A stretch of DNA of 64,000 nucleotides from Oxytricha trifallax (Eukaryota; Ciliophora; Spirotrichea; Sporadotrichida; Oxytrichidae), in NCBI GenBank assembly GCA_000711775.1, contig ARYC01000649.1:1-64000 (forward strand), given 5' to 3'. Made by a program: the position numbers and the translations under genes. Under the pieces are notes generated by a model, which worked only from the letters and a program-made list of their open reading frames with translations, did no database searches and was not told where the DNA came from. Positions 33,942 to 46,940 of the stretch are shown piece by piece (within the stretch, counting starts at the first letter, position 1; each line of letters opens with the position of its first letter).

Positions 33942-35419
33942 GGTTATACCTTTGCTTCATGGGGGTATTTTAAATGGAGTTTAGATTGGATATCAAGTTT
34001 ATTTGATTGCCGCCAAAATCACTAAATTTTCTGACTAAAGATGTTTATCTTGATGTCCTCTGATGTCATAATAAGAATGTAACAAGAATAAGTTATTGTC
34101 GTAGTTTGGTTGACTCTGGTACTCTATTTCAGCGTTTTGACATTGCTATGAGTGAATGATTTAAGAACTGGTAAGAGGTGCCTCGTCGCAATACAACTAG
34201 TTTTTGATAAGCTATTCGTCTTCGAAATTTAATCTCTCATGTAAATGCTATCAAATGTGAGCTGGTAACAGATTCTTGATGTCATCTTTAATTATTTTGT
34301 TCAATTACAATTTCTACAGTATATTATTTTCATTGAACATTTCTAGATCCCTATCATCTTACAATATCAACTAGGCTTGATCATCCTTCTGCTACAGTTA
34401 AACTTAAGAGTTTTCCTCTAAAAACAGACATGATATAGAAAATGTGTTATTACAAATTTTCAAGACAACGAAAGGAATATCAATCTTTTTCTCAGGGGAA
34501 GATTAGTTTTCTCTGCTATGATACATCATGTAGTTTCTTGCAACCAGTTTTTTTAAGACGATCAACTAATAACGATATTTTAAAATATTAGAATGGGATA
34601 TTACGTATTATGTTGATTCAAGGAAATGAGCTGTTTTTTATTGAAACCTATTCTTAGATTATTCATTCAATATTTTGGTATTAATTAGGAATTCATGAAT
34701 TATGATCAAAATCTTACCTGTAGATTTATTTGATCTTATTACTCTTAATCCTTTTGATTCAAGATTGTTGCCTCACTGCAATCAACCTGATTGTTACTGT
34801 TTAATCTAGCACTCTCTTATAATTAGAAATCACTTCCATTTTGAAGACCATTAGAATCATGGGGACTATGTTAAAGTGTTCCATTATATCCTTTGAAGCT
34901 AATTTTATTTTGATCTTTAGTAACCACGTCAAGGCACTCAAGACATTCAGTGCATCATAAAATCTTCATTGCACATTCTTAAAATCCAGTTTCTTTGAAA
35001 ATAGGTTAATTGGATGATTTTCTGTAACTTATCATGTTACGCTCTTTGTAAATTTCAAAGATATGATTAGCAATCTATAAGGACATTTAGTTTTAGGATA
35101 AATAGAACAAAATATAAATTTAACCAAAATAAAATAGTTAAAGTGATTTAACACAGGCAATTATAGATTAATTTATAAATTCCTTACAGAAGTTCCAAGA
35201 ATCGACTTTTTTTATTATAGCCAAATATTATGTTACAAAATTAATGTTAAATAATTTACTTGGAATAACTGATTTTAAAGGTATCATAAAGATGTTAATA
35301 TCTATTATTAAATTGTGATGGATTTTTCTTACATTTGTGACGGTTGTTTCTGTTTCGGTAAAGCTTTTTCCAATACTTTTTTTGACAGATAAACTAGCTT
35401 TTTGTTTTTGTATGGTCAT
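33942..35419 (-). CDS. Host gene, upstream side of the TBE insertion (hypothetical)
   Basis: A start at 35419 reads MTIQKQKASLSVKKSIGKSF, with a likely 31-nt intron after TVTN. Later segments: LQNGSDFQLQESARLNSNNQ, then FQQKTAHFLESTQYVISHSN running ~170 codons open to PAHI, then NAEIEYQSQPNYDNNLFLLH. A frame change leads to KFSDFGGNQINL at the TBE. It is Asn/Gln/Ser-rich with no recognised domain. The frame continues at 29836 once the TBE and one ATT are removed. Confidence 0.5.
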
Positions 35420-36140
35420 TTTTTCCTTGCGTATTTGAAGTATATATTTTGCTGTTGATTAGAGCTATAAATTATATACATGGAGGATATTATAATTATT
35501 TTTAAAATATGAATCATAGATTTTGATAGACCCCATTACTTCCCTAAAATTATTAAATAAGAGAGATTAAATATTAATAAGATAGACGAAAGTAAAGGTA
35601 AAATATGTAATAACTTATTAGAATAGATTTCATTGAAATTTTCAGTGCTGTTACTATCGTCAAAATCTGTGATGTTTTGGTGCTTTTTCATATCTTCATC
35701 CGAATCACTCTATAAAACATTATGTTAAACTTTTGATATTTTTATGGTCTTTATTGAGTAGACAACTTAATAAACTTACAGATGGAATCATAAATCGTCT
35801 CAATTACTCCCTCATCTTCTTGAATGCAAAATTAAATATAAATAATTATTTCCCCTAATTTACCTTCAAGTTATCACTAATAATTTTGCAAATAAAATAT
35901 TATAAGTTAAGATTGTAGTTTTAGGAAAGTCTTGAATATTGAGGATGTTGTTATGGTGGGAATCTTGGAGGATAGTTTTGCTGAAATGGTCTGGCTAACT
36001 GTAGCAACTGAACTTTTTATTTGATTTGTGTTGTTATCTCTTCCCAAGACTCCAACATATCTTGGTCATCACTCTATCCATATACATTCAAATAACAAGA
36101 TTCTTTCTCAATCATATTACATATTGTTTTATTTATCATA
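35420..36140 (-). CDS. Hypothetical gene segments with short introns
   Basis: The stretch YGQSDDQDMLESWEEITTQI and LARPFQQNYPPRFPPQQHPQ (about 36095-35935) is followed by MREQLRRFMIPS, a GT-AG intron of ~66 nt, and SDSDEDMKKHQNITDFDDSN. TGA lies near 35420. It directly precedes the start at 35419 on the same strand and may be the 5' part of the same gene. No domain is recognised. Confidence 0.4.
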
Positions 36141-36409
36141 TCATAACGAAAATAAGAATTACTTTTATTAATATTATTAAAGTGCTTTGAAGATAATTAA
36201 ATTAAAAAATACAACTTTTTCTATAATGAATTATTTCAAATTTGTTTAATATGCATTTAAGAAAATGGATTAAATGATATAAACTTATACTAGTGTAGTG
36301 TAGTAGTGAATCACTTCGGTAAATATAGAAATTAGAAATCTAGAAATCAAAATTCCTCGACTTATTTACTAGTAATACTTAATTACATTTACTATTATAT
36401 TTAAAGTTT

Positions 36410-38700
36410 TAAGATGTCTATCACATAATCTTGATGTTCTTCTTCGTAGTCTGCGCTGTCACTGGTGAAGACTAGCCACTTAGGTGCCTCCTCAACTCTG
36501 GAGTCTAATCCTGAGGGGCTTATCCAGTGCCTTCAGCAGTAGTAGTCTTAGGTTTTTTTTTCTGGGTTGGTTTTATTGAGATCAGACATTTCACTTATTT
36601 TATTGGCCATCTCTCTCCCCCATCAACAAACTTTGAACCTGAACTGAAGGCTCAGAAGAGTTGCTCCTGATTCCCGGCTTTGTCATGGGCATGTCCCTTG
36701 CCTCGACCATTCACAGCTGCACTAAACCAACTTAATTCTTTCTGTACATAATAACGATCTCCCAATAGTAAATGTAGCTAAGTATTATTTAAACTTATAC
36801 TATTAAATAAAATATATCATTTTTTTAATTTCATTTTTCTTAATATTTATGAATTTATTATTATACTCTGTCTAAATTATTTAAAATTATTTAACTCAAA
36901 TAAAATTAATTGAAATTGATGCTGATGATAAATTTGATTAAGCACAAATATATCTTATAGTAATATTAAAATGTATGTTTTAGGTTGCAAGGGATCTGGC
37001 GGTGTGAAGTCACTCTAGTTGAGATTTCTCTTGCCAATCAAAGCTAATTTTGAATAATTAAGTATGGGATGTATATAATGGATGATTTTCTCTTACTTTT
37101 TTCCTTAGTTGGTGAATAAGAAAGCATTTCTAACTTAAATCTAATAAGTCATTTAATATATTTTGTAACTTAATCAAAAGAGTATTCTCATATCCTTGAT
37201 TCATAATAATTATCATATAACGCTTTCAATATTCAATTAAAACATTTAAAGATTCTATTACTCAATTTAGAATACTTTAATTAGATTTCCTTTAATTAAT
37301 TGATGTATTGATTCTAGTATATATTTTCGATTAATTCTAAAACTGAAGCTTTAAGGTATTATTTGTATCAAAACTTAAACTAAGAGTGTAAGAGACTATT
37401 GCTGTCATAATGATGATGTTGAGTTTTAAGTCTCTCACTTTAAATTACATTTGAAATGCCTTAAGCACCCATTATATTGTTGGTTGGCGAAGACTAATCT
37501 ATTGTTTAAATTCTTAGATGTAACTACTTTTTAATTATATTTGCTGTTAGTGGTTTAGTTTAGTTTGCTCTTTGGAGTTGTTAATTGAGAGGTCTTCATT
37601 AAATTATACCCTGGTGTATTTGTTTAGGATTGTGGTGCTTAGTGAATAATAAAAGCAATATAAATTGAGCAATTTAGAATTAAAATAAAAATAATATGAA
37701 TGTATTAAATCTCTAGATAGAGTTTAGTTGCCATAGATGTAGCAGGTTTTAGGATTTTGTTTCTACTTTCATTTCTTTTACTGCTAGTTGCGCTCTTCAA
37801 CAAATAATTATCTATCATTGATTATCCACCTACTTATCCCATCTCAGTAGTTTAGTGAATACTCTAATCCCTCCCATATTAATTATTTTACAAATAATAA
37901 TAATTAAAAGTTGTCTTTTTGAGCATTCATGTCTTATTAACAATCAACGTTTCATAAATGGCATTATTCAGTTTGCTAAAGTTCTTCTTAACATAGTTTT
38001 AGCTACTACCAATTTATTGCTGTGATTTATTTTAAACATTACTGATGCCATTTACTTGTTTATACTGAATCTTTTGCCTATGTTTTTATGCTGAATTTAT
38101 AGGTGAACTTAACATTAAGGATATATTATTGCTGATTGAATTTTTCAAAATTCTGCTTTTTGAGGTATTTTAAGAAGAAGACAAGTCAACATAGATTCTA
38201 ATTAATTATAAATAAATATAAGTATAATCAATTTAATAGAGTAATTATTTATAAAACTCTCTCAGTTGACGTGGTGAGTATAGACTTCTAATTGACTTGA
38301 TTGTTCCCATTATCAATAGATGAATCTTTGCTTAGATTTTAGTTGCCTTAAGAAAGGAAACTCTTAATGATTTGGAATTACGAGGATGATTGATGTTTGG
38401 ATGATGTACTACCACTTTAAAGTATTTTTCCATTTTTCATATACTTCTAGCTACAGTAAACTATGTGCTTACAAATTTGTGTGTTAAATTAATTAAAATT
38501 AACCTAAATTTTAAGTAAGTTTAGAATCTTCCTGAGAATCCTTGAGCCTTCCAAATGGAGTTATTCTCGTTTTGCTGCCCTCTTGGTTAATTTATTACTG
38601 TAAATTCTAATTTTTAGATTTCATTCTTTGATTATCTATGATTCTATTACGGTGAAGCACGAGTAGACTGGCAATGCTTTATAGAGTAGATGCCACTAGA
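36410..38700 (-). CDS. Hypothetical Ser/Asn/Gln/Lys-rich gene, several segments
   Basis: Minus-strand stretches open with TAA/TAG as Gln: ~38690-38520 (NQPRGQQNENNSIWKAQGFS); 38440-38228 (MKNGKILQSGSTSSKHQSSS, to LQIITLLN, TGA 38228-38230); 38160-37940 (NTSKSRILKNSISNNISLML); 37842-37420 (SATSSKRNESRNKILKPATS; QTNTPGYNLMKTSQLTTPKS); and 36720-36410 (MVEARDMPMTKPGIRSNSSE; KWLVFTSDSADYEEEHQDYV). They are similar in composition and probably one gene cut by introns and inserts; order matches direction. No domain is recognised. Confidence 0.45.
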
Positions 38701-38969
38701 TATCAGCATTTGAGTTATTTTTATAGTTTATTGATAAATTTTTAGCTATTTATTACCCAAATATATTAAATATATTATATAATTAGAAATTTGTGGAATT
38801 CTGTTTATATATAAGAAACAATTTAAACTCAACAATTATTTCTATATAAAATATTTTAAATATTTCCAAATTTAATTTATTTTATTAAAAGTATATATAA
38901 TTACTTTTAGAAAAATAAATCATTAATTAATTTATCTATAAGATTCTGAAGAGAGTTGTATTTGGGAAA

Positions 38970-39854
38970 ATCAATTATTACTAAAATACATAAGAATAGG
39001 AAATAATAGAAATACAAATTAATCTCAAGAATTTATATAATTACAACTGGCACTAATTAGGAGTATTACTAATTTAAATTTTATTTATTTAATTAATTAT
39101 ATATATTAAAATTGTGCAAGTGTGCAAAAATATAATTATTAAACATGGGGTGTTGTGATTGTGCAAAAATATATATATTTAATTAGAAAATTTTAATAAT
39201 TTAAATATTAGAGAGATGTATAAACATGGAATCAAGTAAGTCTAATCTTTTCAAGTAATTCTCTGCTAGTGCCAATACATACTCCTTGATACCCGATCGT
39301 CTTTCTGCATGAAATGGTACGATGTGACGAATGGAGCACGGTATGTGAAAATCTCGTGAGGCCGCGAGGGGAGTTCACATGATCGCAGTCGAGCTAAACC
39401 GATTTGCCAGTATTGGAGACATTCGCTGATCAACCGCACGCACGCTGTGATTGCATAGTGCATATACATCCCGGGAGATTCACACTGAGATCATAACATA
39501 GTCGTGCTGTCCGATATCGAGTTTGGCAAGTCGTGTAAGGAAGTCATATTGCAAAGTGAATTCACCATTAGATATCAAGCGCTCAATGTCATTTACACAT
39601 CTCTCCGTGAAATAATAACGCCATCGCACTTTTACACCATCATTAATAAATATATTTTTGCACAATCACAACACCCCATGTTTAATAATTATACTTTTGC
39701 ACACTTGCACAATTTTAATATAAATAATTAAATAAATAAATCAAATTTAAATTAGTAATACTCCTAATTAGTGCCAGTTGTAATTATATAAATTCTTGAG
39801 ATTAATTTGTATTTCTATTATTTCCTATTCTTATGTATTTTAGTAATAATATCA
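38970..39854. mobile_element. Inverted-repeat element with a GC-rich core
   Basis: Arms of ~210 bases (38974-39185 and 39643-39850) are nearly exact complements, starting ATTATTACTAAAATACA and ending with GGGGTGTTGTGATTGTGC. The direct repeat ATCA flanks it (38970-38973 and 39851-39854). The core (39190-39640) is strikingly richer in GC than anything nearby and contains no recognisable eukaryotic gene. Confidence 0.88.
39266..39665 (-). other. GC-rich core with two short open frames
   Basis: Two frames on the minus strand (39665-39480 and 39469-39266) are open without using TAA/TAG as Gln. The first reads VRWRYYFTERCVNDIERLIS and on; the second MHYAITACVRLISECLQYWQ. Both lack similarity to a family I know. 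The base composition suggests capture from another source, such as a bacterial or organellar segment. Because the frames are short and the opposite strand is also open, coding is doubtful. Confidence 0.35.
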
Positions 39855-39869
39855 ATTTAGAGGAGTATC

Positions 39870-42800
39870 ATTGATTTATATTTAAAGTTAAAAAATTAGG
39901 GTTTACTGACAAAACCTACAATAAAAATGAAATTTAATTAGAATCTAAATCATTATAATAATTTTTTTTACTCTTAATATGACCTAAATAAATAAAGTAT
40001 TATAAATTATTACCCTGTTTAGAAAGCATTTAAATTAATAAAGAAGAAATGACTAATTTCTGATTTTATTTTTAGGTGTTTATAGTAAGTTGCTATAACT
40101 TGATGTTAAATTAAGATTTGAAGAATCAGTTATGTCAGTTTTAACTACCTTTAGATTTTACTTTGAACTGTGGCTTATGTGTGAATTAGTTTAATTAGTT
40201 TTCATAATTATTTTAGGAGACTTTTTAGTATAAGAAGGTAGCTTAGTTACAGATAAATTGTTTCTTAGCTTCTTACTGCTTAAATTTTCCATACTTTATT
40301 CAAGTTATTAGTAAATTAGCTTTGATATAGAGGTTTGTTGTTAGAGGACCTATTAGCTTGGTGAGTTATTTTTACTTAACACACTCTATTTTAGGTTTTA
40401 AGTTTTATTACTAAATGTATTTTCTTGTTACTGAAGAGATTTTTGTTGGTGGACACTAAACCTTCATTATTTGGAGACAAAATTATCGATCTTTGATTAT
40501 ATTTAGCTGTAGATTATTTTGAAAAGTTTTATTGAAACTGGAATCGTGGTTAAGGAGAGATTAGTTGCTGCTTAAGTTCTACTTTTAATAGTAATTTTGA
40601 ACTATTTTCTTAGGGTTTTAGCTTATCATTTGCTCAGCATTGGGAACTTTATGTCTTTAATTTGGAGATAATTATCTTTTCTCTTCAATTTCATACATCT
40701 GTAAATCTTGGGTCCTCAGGGGGGATTATTCAAGTGTTATACTTTCAGAACGCCGAAATATATCATGGGGTTAAACATTAGATGCTATTTTGAAGATTTT
40801 TGTTTGTTTATGTGGCTTTCTAGTTTTAGCTTATCATCCCAGTCTATTCAACTAGAGTCAGTTATAATATAAAATAGGAAGTATACTGGAATTATTTCAG
40901 TTTATTTTACTATTATAATATTTGGACTTGTTCATTCATTTAAGAACCAATGTCACTACTTTCCTTTATTGCTGATCTTCGTTCTTCAAATAACTACATT
41001 AAATAATAAAATAATAACTTATTATTTAATTATTATAAATTTAAGACTTACAATTACTGAATGTTTTAATGAGGTTCATTTGGTAAAATGCCGAACTATT
41101 GCTGTTAATTTGAGTATAATTATTATTAGTTTTATTTGTATTTAGAACTAAATGAGCTACTCATGTCCTAAACTATCCCTGATCCTAATTGTTACTAACA
41201 ATACTGAAATGCAAGATTATTGTAATAAATAATAAAAAGATTATTGTGTAAAAAGCAAATTATAGATGTTATATTGTGCCTACAATATTATAATTAATGC
41301 TACTTTTCAAGTGTTGATTTGGACAGAGCCACTGGTAACTATCGCATTATTTATGCTATTCTCTGACATTAATCCATGACAACTGAAGTGGTGATTGTTA
41401 TTGCATAAATAATGCGTGTTCAATTAATAAAGTATGATGAATTAAATTAAAAGCCACTAATATTGAATAGTAATTACTTGGGTTGCATTTTACACTGGTA
41501 TTGAGACAGAGCAATCTATTGTTGCTACTGTTTAAGAGTAATTGGTTTTTCATTGGAGTCATTCAAATTTATCATGAGTTGGTTTGACCTACCAAGAGCA
41601 CTTTATGTCCTTATTACTCCATTCATTTATCTACTATTTGATTAATTTAGGACAATTTTATAATTAAAAAACATAGAAAAAAATAGATATCATTTATTTT
41701 GAATTTTGAAAATTAGACGCTTCTTGAGTGGCTTAGGTGCTACAACTCATCTTTTAATAGTGAATGTTTTATTAAATACCCTATAGATAAATCTGTTTTA
41801 GCTAGGAGTTGTTATTAGAATTGCAATTCCCATCGTCGGTTTTCAAATATAATATCTCAATTCTTTGCACTTATTTATTTGGTTTGACTTAAGCCTCATT
41901 CAATAAATTCCATTTAATTAAAAAATAGACTAATTAAATTACCAATTTAAAATTGAAAGTAGGATTTGAATTGAACATTCCTTCGTTAGCTAAAGATTTG
42001 CTTAATTAGTATTAATTGCTAAGTATAGGGCAGTGTTAATCTACATCCATATTGATTTACAAACTCTATTTCTAACACTTAATTTTGAACAACAACTATA
42101 ATTATAAATAATCGTAATAAATATTTGACTCAAAACATAAATTCATATTTTTAGTTTTATGTTGATCTCTTAATCTATAACTTTTTCAAGATTAAATAGA
42201 CAGATATATGTATTAGAATAATAAATTCTTTCAATTAAGATTAAGTTCTGAAGTGATCCTCTACTTTCTTTGTCGTAATAGAATAGAAAATACAGTTAAA
42301 TCACACTTTTCAGTAAAATAATTACTTTATATATTTCTTCTTCAAAGCCATCAGCTATAATTTGCATCTGCAAGTTATGGAATGGAATATTGGTGTAGTT
42401 TTGAAATTATCCTAAAATATTTTTTTTAGATAATATACATTTTTGCTAGGAGAAACAACAAGCAGTTTACTTTTTTCTTCAACATATTGGCTCCCTATTT
42501 AACTAAATAATAAATAATTTATATTTACTTTGGATTATATTATTGAGGCATTAATAACAATATCAAATCAAAGGCTTTGATTATGAAATCTTATTATTTA
42601 AATGAGACGATATTTACATTTTTCAAAATATTACGAATGTTCAAAGCTTAAGAGATTGATCTATCCTGGATCTCTGTTGAATTTAATAGCCAAAATTTAA
42701 AAAGTTCTCTGAAATCGATAACTTAAGTCAAATTCTTTAACTCATTATTAGAAAAGTATTGATCATTTAATTTTCCCACTTCTATTCTAACTTTCAATTC

Positions 42801-43161
42801 GATACACAATTTACTATTGTCAAGACTGCTTATATATGATATTTTAAGTTAGTTTTATATTTTCTTTGAACAGAAGCAATGATTTCATGTTGTCCAAGAT
42901 ATAAATTTAATATTTTCTCTTTTTTAACTTATTCCTCATAACTCAATTGATAATCTGTTTCGTACTTATACCCTCTTCATTAATATTATCAACTTGTTTA
43001 TTATTGTTATGAGATAACTTTCGAATTTTCTTTGCTATCATTACATCTATTGCCATCCAAAGGCCATTTAAATTTCTTATCAAATCTCTTACCCTCGCTT
43101 GAATCTTAATGACTATACTAGAAATTTTTTTCCTTAGATTATTATCATTGTGATTATCCAT
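39870..43161 (-). CDS. IQ-motif hypothetical protein, multi-segment
   Basis: It starts MDNHNDNNLRKKISSIVIKI at 43161. The IQ-like helix IVIKIQARVRDLIRNL may bind calmodulin. The first exon ends at TGA 42943-42945. The next strong stretch (about 42830-42520) reads LCIELKVRIEVGKLNDQYFS and LTQVIDFRELFKFWLLNSTE. Further minus-strand coding-like sequence continues to about 39.9 kb with many frame changes that I did not resolve. It shares the IQ-helix theme with the gene at 25860-28150, but no clear alignment was found. The 3' limit is uncertain. Confidence 0.4.
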
Positions 43162-43826
43162 TTTCTTTTTTCTTAAAGCTTAAGCTTTATTTTATCATTT
43201 TATTCATTTTTTAGCCTTGTTTTAACCTAACTATCTATAATTTAAATGCAATAAATAAGTAAATACCTATTTTTAATTATGAAAATTAACACTAAAAATG
43301 TAATTAAAAAGAAATTTTGTGGTGGAGTTAACTGCCAATTGAATTTTTATATATTTTTTAAGAATTATACATTACAACATATATCTAATATTTTTTTCAC
43401 TGGTTGATTTTTAAAAGGTTAAATAAAACATTATTTAGCTATTTCGCATTCATAAAATGTAAATCTTGTCTATATCATATCAATGGATAAATAAATAATT
43501 TTTTAATAGAATCCTTATCAAGAATATTATTATTTGATGAAATTAAGATTTTTTAAATAGGAAATACAGATTGTAATGAAGTAGATTTAACAAAATATAT
43601 TAAAGCATTGATTAAATTAATTGAATCATTAGATGCATTTTACTCATAAGTCATTTGTGGTTGTCAAACAAAAACATATTTATACCAAAAATAATTAAAG
43701 AATTTACTTGCTAGGAAACTTCCCTGAAAATCTTTTTTCATCACTTAAGATTGAGCAGGAAACTTCTCCCCACAAAATTTTATTATACATTATGAAGTTT
43801 GTTTATATTTAATATAAATGATAATT

Positions 43827-44213
43827 ATTATTGTAGGAATAAATTCGAATTTGGGAAATTAATTTAATTGAAATTGTTGGCAGTTAAATTTGGCCCACTT
43901 TAAATGATATTGGGCTCAATAGATATGGAATCCAAAATTAGCTGGACTTTATTATTATTGGTACTATTTTGTCTTAACCATATAGCGAGATATCTCCCCT
44001 TTAATGTGAGAGTATAACTAATTGAATTTAAAGGCGTTTGAATAGATTAAATTCGCTCTATTATTGAGATAAAACAGAACTAATAATAATAATGTTCAGC
44101 TAATTTGAATTCTATATTTAATGAGCCCAAGATCGTTTAAAGTGGGCCAAATTTAACTGCCAACAATTTCAATTAAATTAATTTCCCAAATTCGAATTTA
44201 TTCCTACAATAAT
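43827..44213. mobile_element. 387-bp foldback MITE, copy 2 of the 27.5-kb family
   Basis: Ends ATTATTGTAGGAATAAATTC and complement. Internal blocks GGGAAATTAATTTAATT, TTGGCAGTTAAA and AATTAGCTGGACTTTATTAT occur in the same order as in 27483-27910. The central part has diverged. It has no coding potential and lies outside any gene I can recognise. Confidence 0.85.
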
Positions 44214-44506
44214 TTGAATTTAAGACTCAAATTAATTTTTGTATATTTAACAACTTCCTGTTCAGTAAAAAATAAAAGAAGTTAGTGTGGCCTTTGAAAC
44301 TCATTAGACTAAATATTACATCATTATTCAACTTAATAGTCCAAATAAAATTAACATCTGAATAATTTAAGAAGTAAACTCTTCCAAAAAAGTTCTATGA
44401 CTTTCCAGAGATAATTTCAAAGCGAAAATTTCACTGTTCGTTGTAAGTTATAATAGTTAATTTAATAATAAACAATACTTTGAATAAATTAGTAAGATTT
44501 TAAAAC

Positions 44507-44772
44507 TAAAACCCCATAGATCAATTAAGAAGCGAGGATAGGAGTTAAGAACAATTAGATTAAAAATTAATTATAATTGGCTAATAATATAAATAATTAG
44601 GCTAAAATCAAATTAACACACCCTGATTGGATTATTTTATAAGGACAATTAATCGAGCCAATAGTTTTAATAATTAGCCCAAACATTATAATTATACGCC
44701 AATAATAATTAATTCTTAATTTAATTGTTCTTAACCCCAATTCTCATGTCTTAATTGATCTATGGGGTTTTA
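44507..44772. mobile_element. 266-bp inverted-repeat element with telomere-like ends
   Basis: It starts TAAAACCCCATAGATCAATT and ends with the complement. The arms match for ~75 bases, imperfectly. The C4-containing tip resembles a single telomere unit and hence TBE-type ends, but the next bases do not match any TBE in this window. No gene. Confidence 0.75.
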
Positions 44773-44779
44773 CATAGTT

Positions 44780-45830
44780 ATTTTACATATCTATTACTAT
44801 TCTTTTGTTACTCAATTCAAAGAACCTTGTGTTGAAATCTTTGATTTGATTGAATTTCATTCAAATGAAAAGAAAATTTATTTCAAACAAGTTAAATTAT
44901 ATGTTAATCTATTTAAATTTACTCGTATAATTTTCCCAATTCCTTCACAATTTCGGATATGCCGGTGACATTTATTTTACTACTGTTTAATTTTAACTTA
45001 ACAAAATAATATTTTTCAAGACATTGTAAGAGTTGGTGTTAGTTAAGAGTAGAATTTTTAGATAAATGCGGTTGTTTTTAAAAAGGTCGGGTTGAACAAG
45101 CATTACAAATGCATTATTGTTTCAATTGATATTATAAATTATTAACTTATTTTTTATATTAAGTGTAGTTATGACTAGATTACTTTCGACATTAAATCTA
45201 ACAAAAAGATTCTTCCTGTAATAAATTATCATTTACTTTAATTATACAACTCTTTTAAAGATATCATCAAGTCTTTAAACCTATTTATTCAATTGACTTT
45301 TGGCGAATTTTCTAAATAAATTTTAGTCCAAATTTTGGGAGTTTCAAAATATAGGACGCTAATATTAGAATAATTTAAGCAAAATATTCAATTTAGAAAA
45401 ACGCATAGGAGTCTTATTTGATTTGGAACATACTTTATGCATAAACAAAGCAAAATTAAGAGATATAAGAATACTTAAAATTAAATTTCTTCAAAGAAAT
45501 ATAAAAGTCTGGACTAAAATTGAATTAATTGCCTTGTTGCAAGAATAACTTAAGTTATTTTACATTTATAAGATAATGGCAACAAAGATAGGAAGATAAT
45601 ATCAGTTCAATCTGTTATGACTTACTGAATAAACTATAAGTGATTAATTCTATGAGGTTAAATACGAGAGAAAATTTATGTTATCATTTTTTCTACTTTG
45701 ATTGTATTTAAAAAAGTAGACAGAGAAATATAAATGTGCACAATCTAGAAAGCTAAAAAAAAGTAGAAAATATCAATCAAATTTAGTCTACTTACTACTC
45801 ATATTCTCAAGACGAAAAGAAGTTGCCGAA
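44780..45830. other. No gene recognised
   Basis: The sequence is AT-rich with scattered A-rich stretches on the plus strand (45420-45640) that might be coding fragments; none could be read as a convincing protein. Confidence 0.3.
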
Positions 45831-45935
45831 ATTCAAAACCCCTTAATGAGGTTTATAAGTGCTTTGATTTGTAGGGAATTTGTTAGGGGTTGGGGTTATT
45901 GATTAAATGCGAGACTAAAATAGCAAGTGTTTAAA

Positions 45936-46931
45936 ATGCGTTATGGATGTGATATGTATAGTGAATAAGTCAAACCAGTACTGAACTATAAGTCTATTGG
46001 ACTGCTCTTAAAGCGTAGTCCATCAACTGTTCGCTCTCACTGCTTGAAAGCTGTGTAATTAAAACAATAATAGCTGAATTCTTAGCCTAAGAGGAAGTCA
46101 AAGTTTCTATAGAAGCATATTGACTATCTTATTAATGAAAAAACTTTGAAGTATTGGGCTCACTTCTCTCTCGACTAACGAGCTATTATGTTTCACCGCC
46201 AGTTCCCTGAGTTGAAGATCTCTGCATAATCTGTTGCAAACATTTATAAACGAAACGGTATCTCTTACAAAGGTGTAAATCGTATCAAGAGAGTAATTGA
46301 TTTCACTCTGCCATTTTACAACAACAACTTAAATTATATTTATAATTAAATGCAGATAGCCTAATTGAATAATATTAAGTTTATTCATGCTGACGAGGCT
46401 GTGTTTACATTCAACACTTTCATTTAGAAGCCTTGGTATAAAAGACATAGCAACATAGAAGAATATGACTAGAAAGTCAAGGTATAAACAATGGCAATTC
46501 TTGGAGGAATTAGCGAAGATGCTGGTTTAGAAACTTATGTTATTCATCCTCGCTCTATTAAGACAGAGCAGTATATTAAGTTCTTAGAGCAGCTGAGAGA
46601 GAAGTACCCTGAATAAGAGATTATACTATTCGTTGATAATCTTTCTGTTCATAAGACTAAAGAAACAAGGAAGAGTTATGAGCAACTAAGAATAACGCCA
46701 GTGTTCAACGTACCTTACAGTCCATAGTTTAATGGAATTGAGTTCTACTGGGGTATATTAAAAGGTCATTACAAGAAACTGCTGCTATACCACTTGATGC
46801 ATGACCTACCTATCGATACAGTAGACTTTATTAAAAGCTCAGCGAAGAGAGTAGATAATTTGTTGGCTTAAAAGTGTGCTAAAGAAGGGAGAGTGAATGT
46901 ATATAAATAAGTTTTGTAGTTAAGTTAATGA
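45936..46931 (+). CDS. TBE transposase, intact, 331 residues (DD34E)
   Basis: From ATG 45936 (MRYGCDMYSEQVKPVLNY) to TGA 46929-46931 there is no TGA when TAA/TAG are Gln. The N-terminal helix-turn-helix includes LLLKRSPSTVRSHCLKAV. The catalytic residues are in IKFIHADEAVFTF, IILFVDNLSVHKT and VPYSPQFNGIEFYWGIL, with 34 residues between the last Asp and Glu. It is an IS630/Tc1-family enzyme expected to act on the C4A4-tipped ends. An in-frame TGA upstream sets this ATG, so the product lacks ~25 residues seen in the 29.9-kb copy. It converges with the '22 kDa' gene, with 9 bases between stops. Confidence 0.93.
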
Positions 46932-46940
46932 ATATATAAG

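Noticed and set aside
36960..37080. Small GTPase-like start MYVLGCKGSGGVK
   Set aside because: Looks like a P-loop at first glance, but the frame closes or loses protein-like character at once and the motif spacing is wrong.
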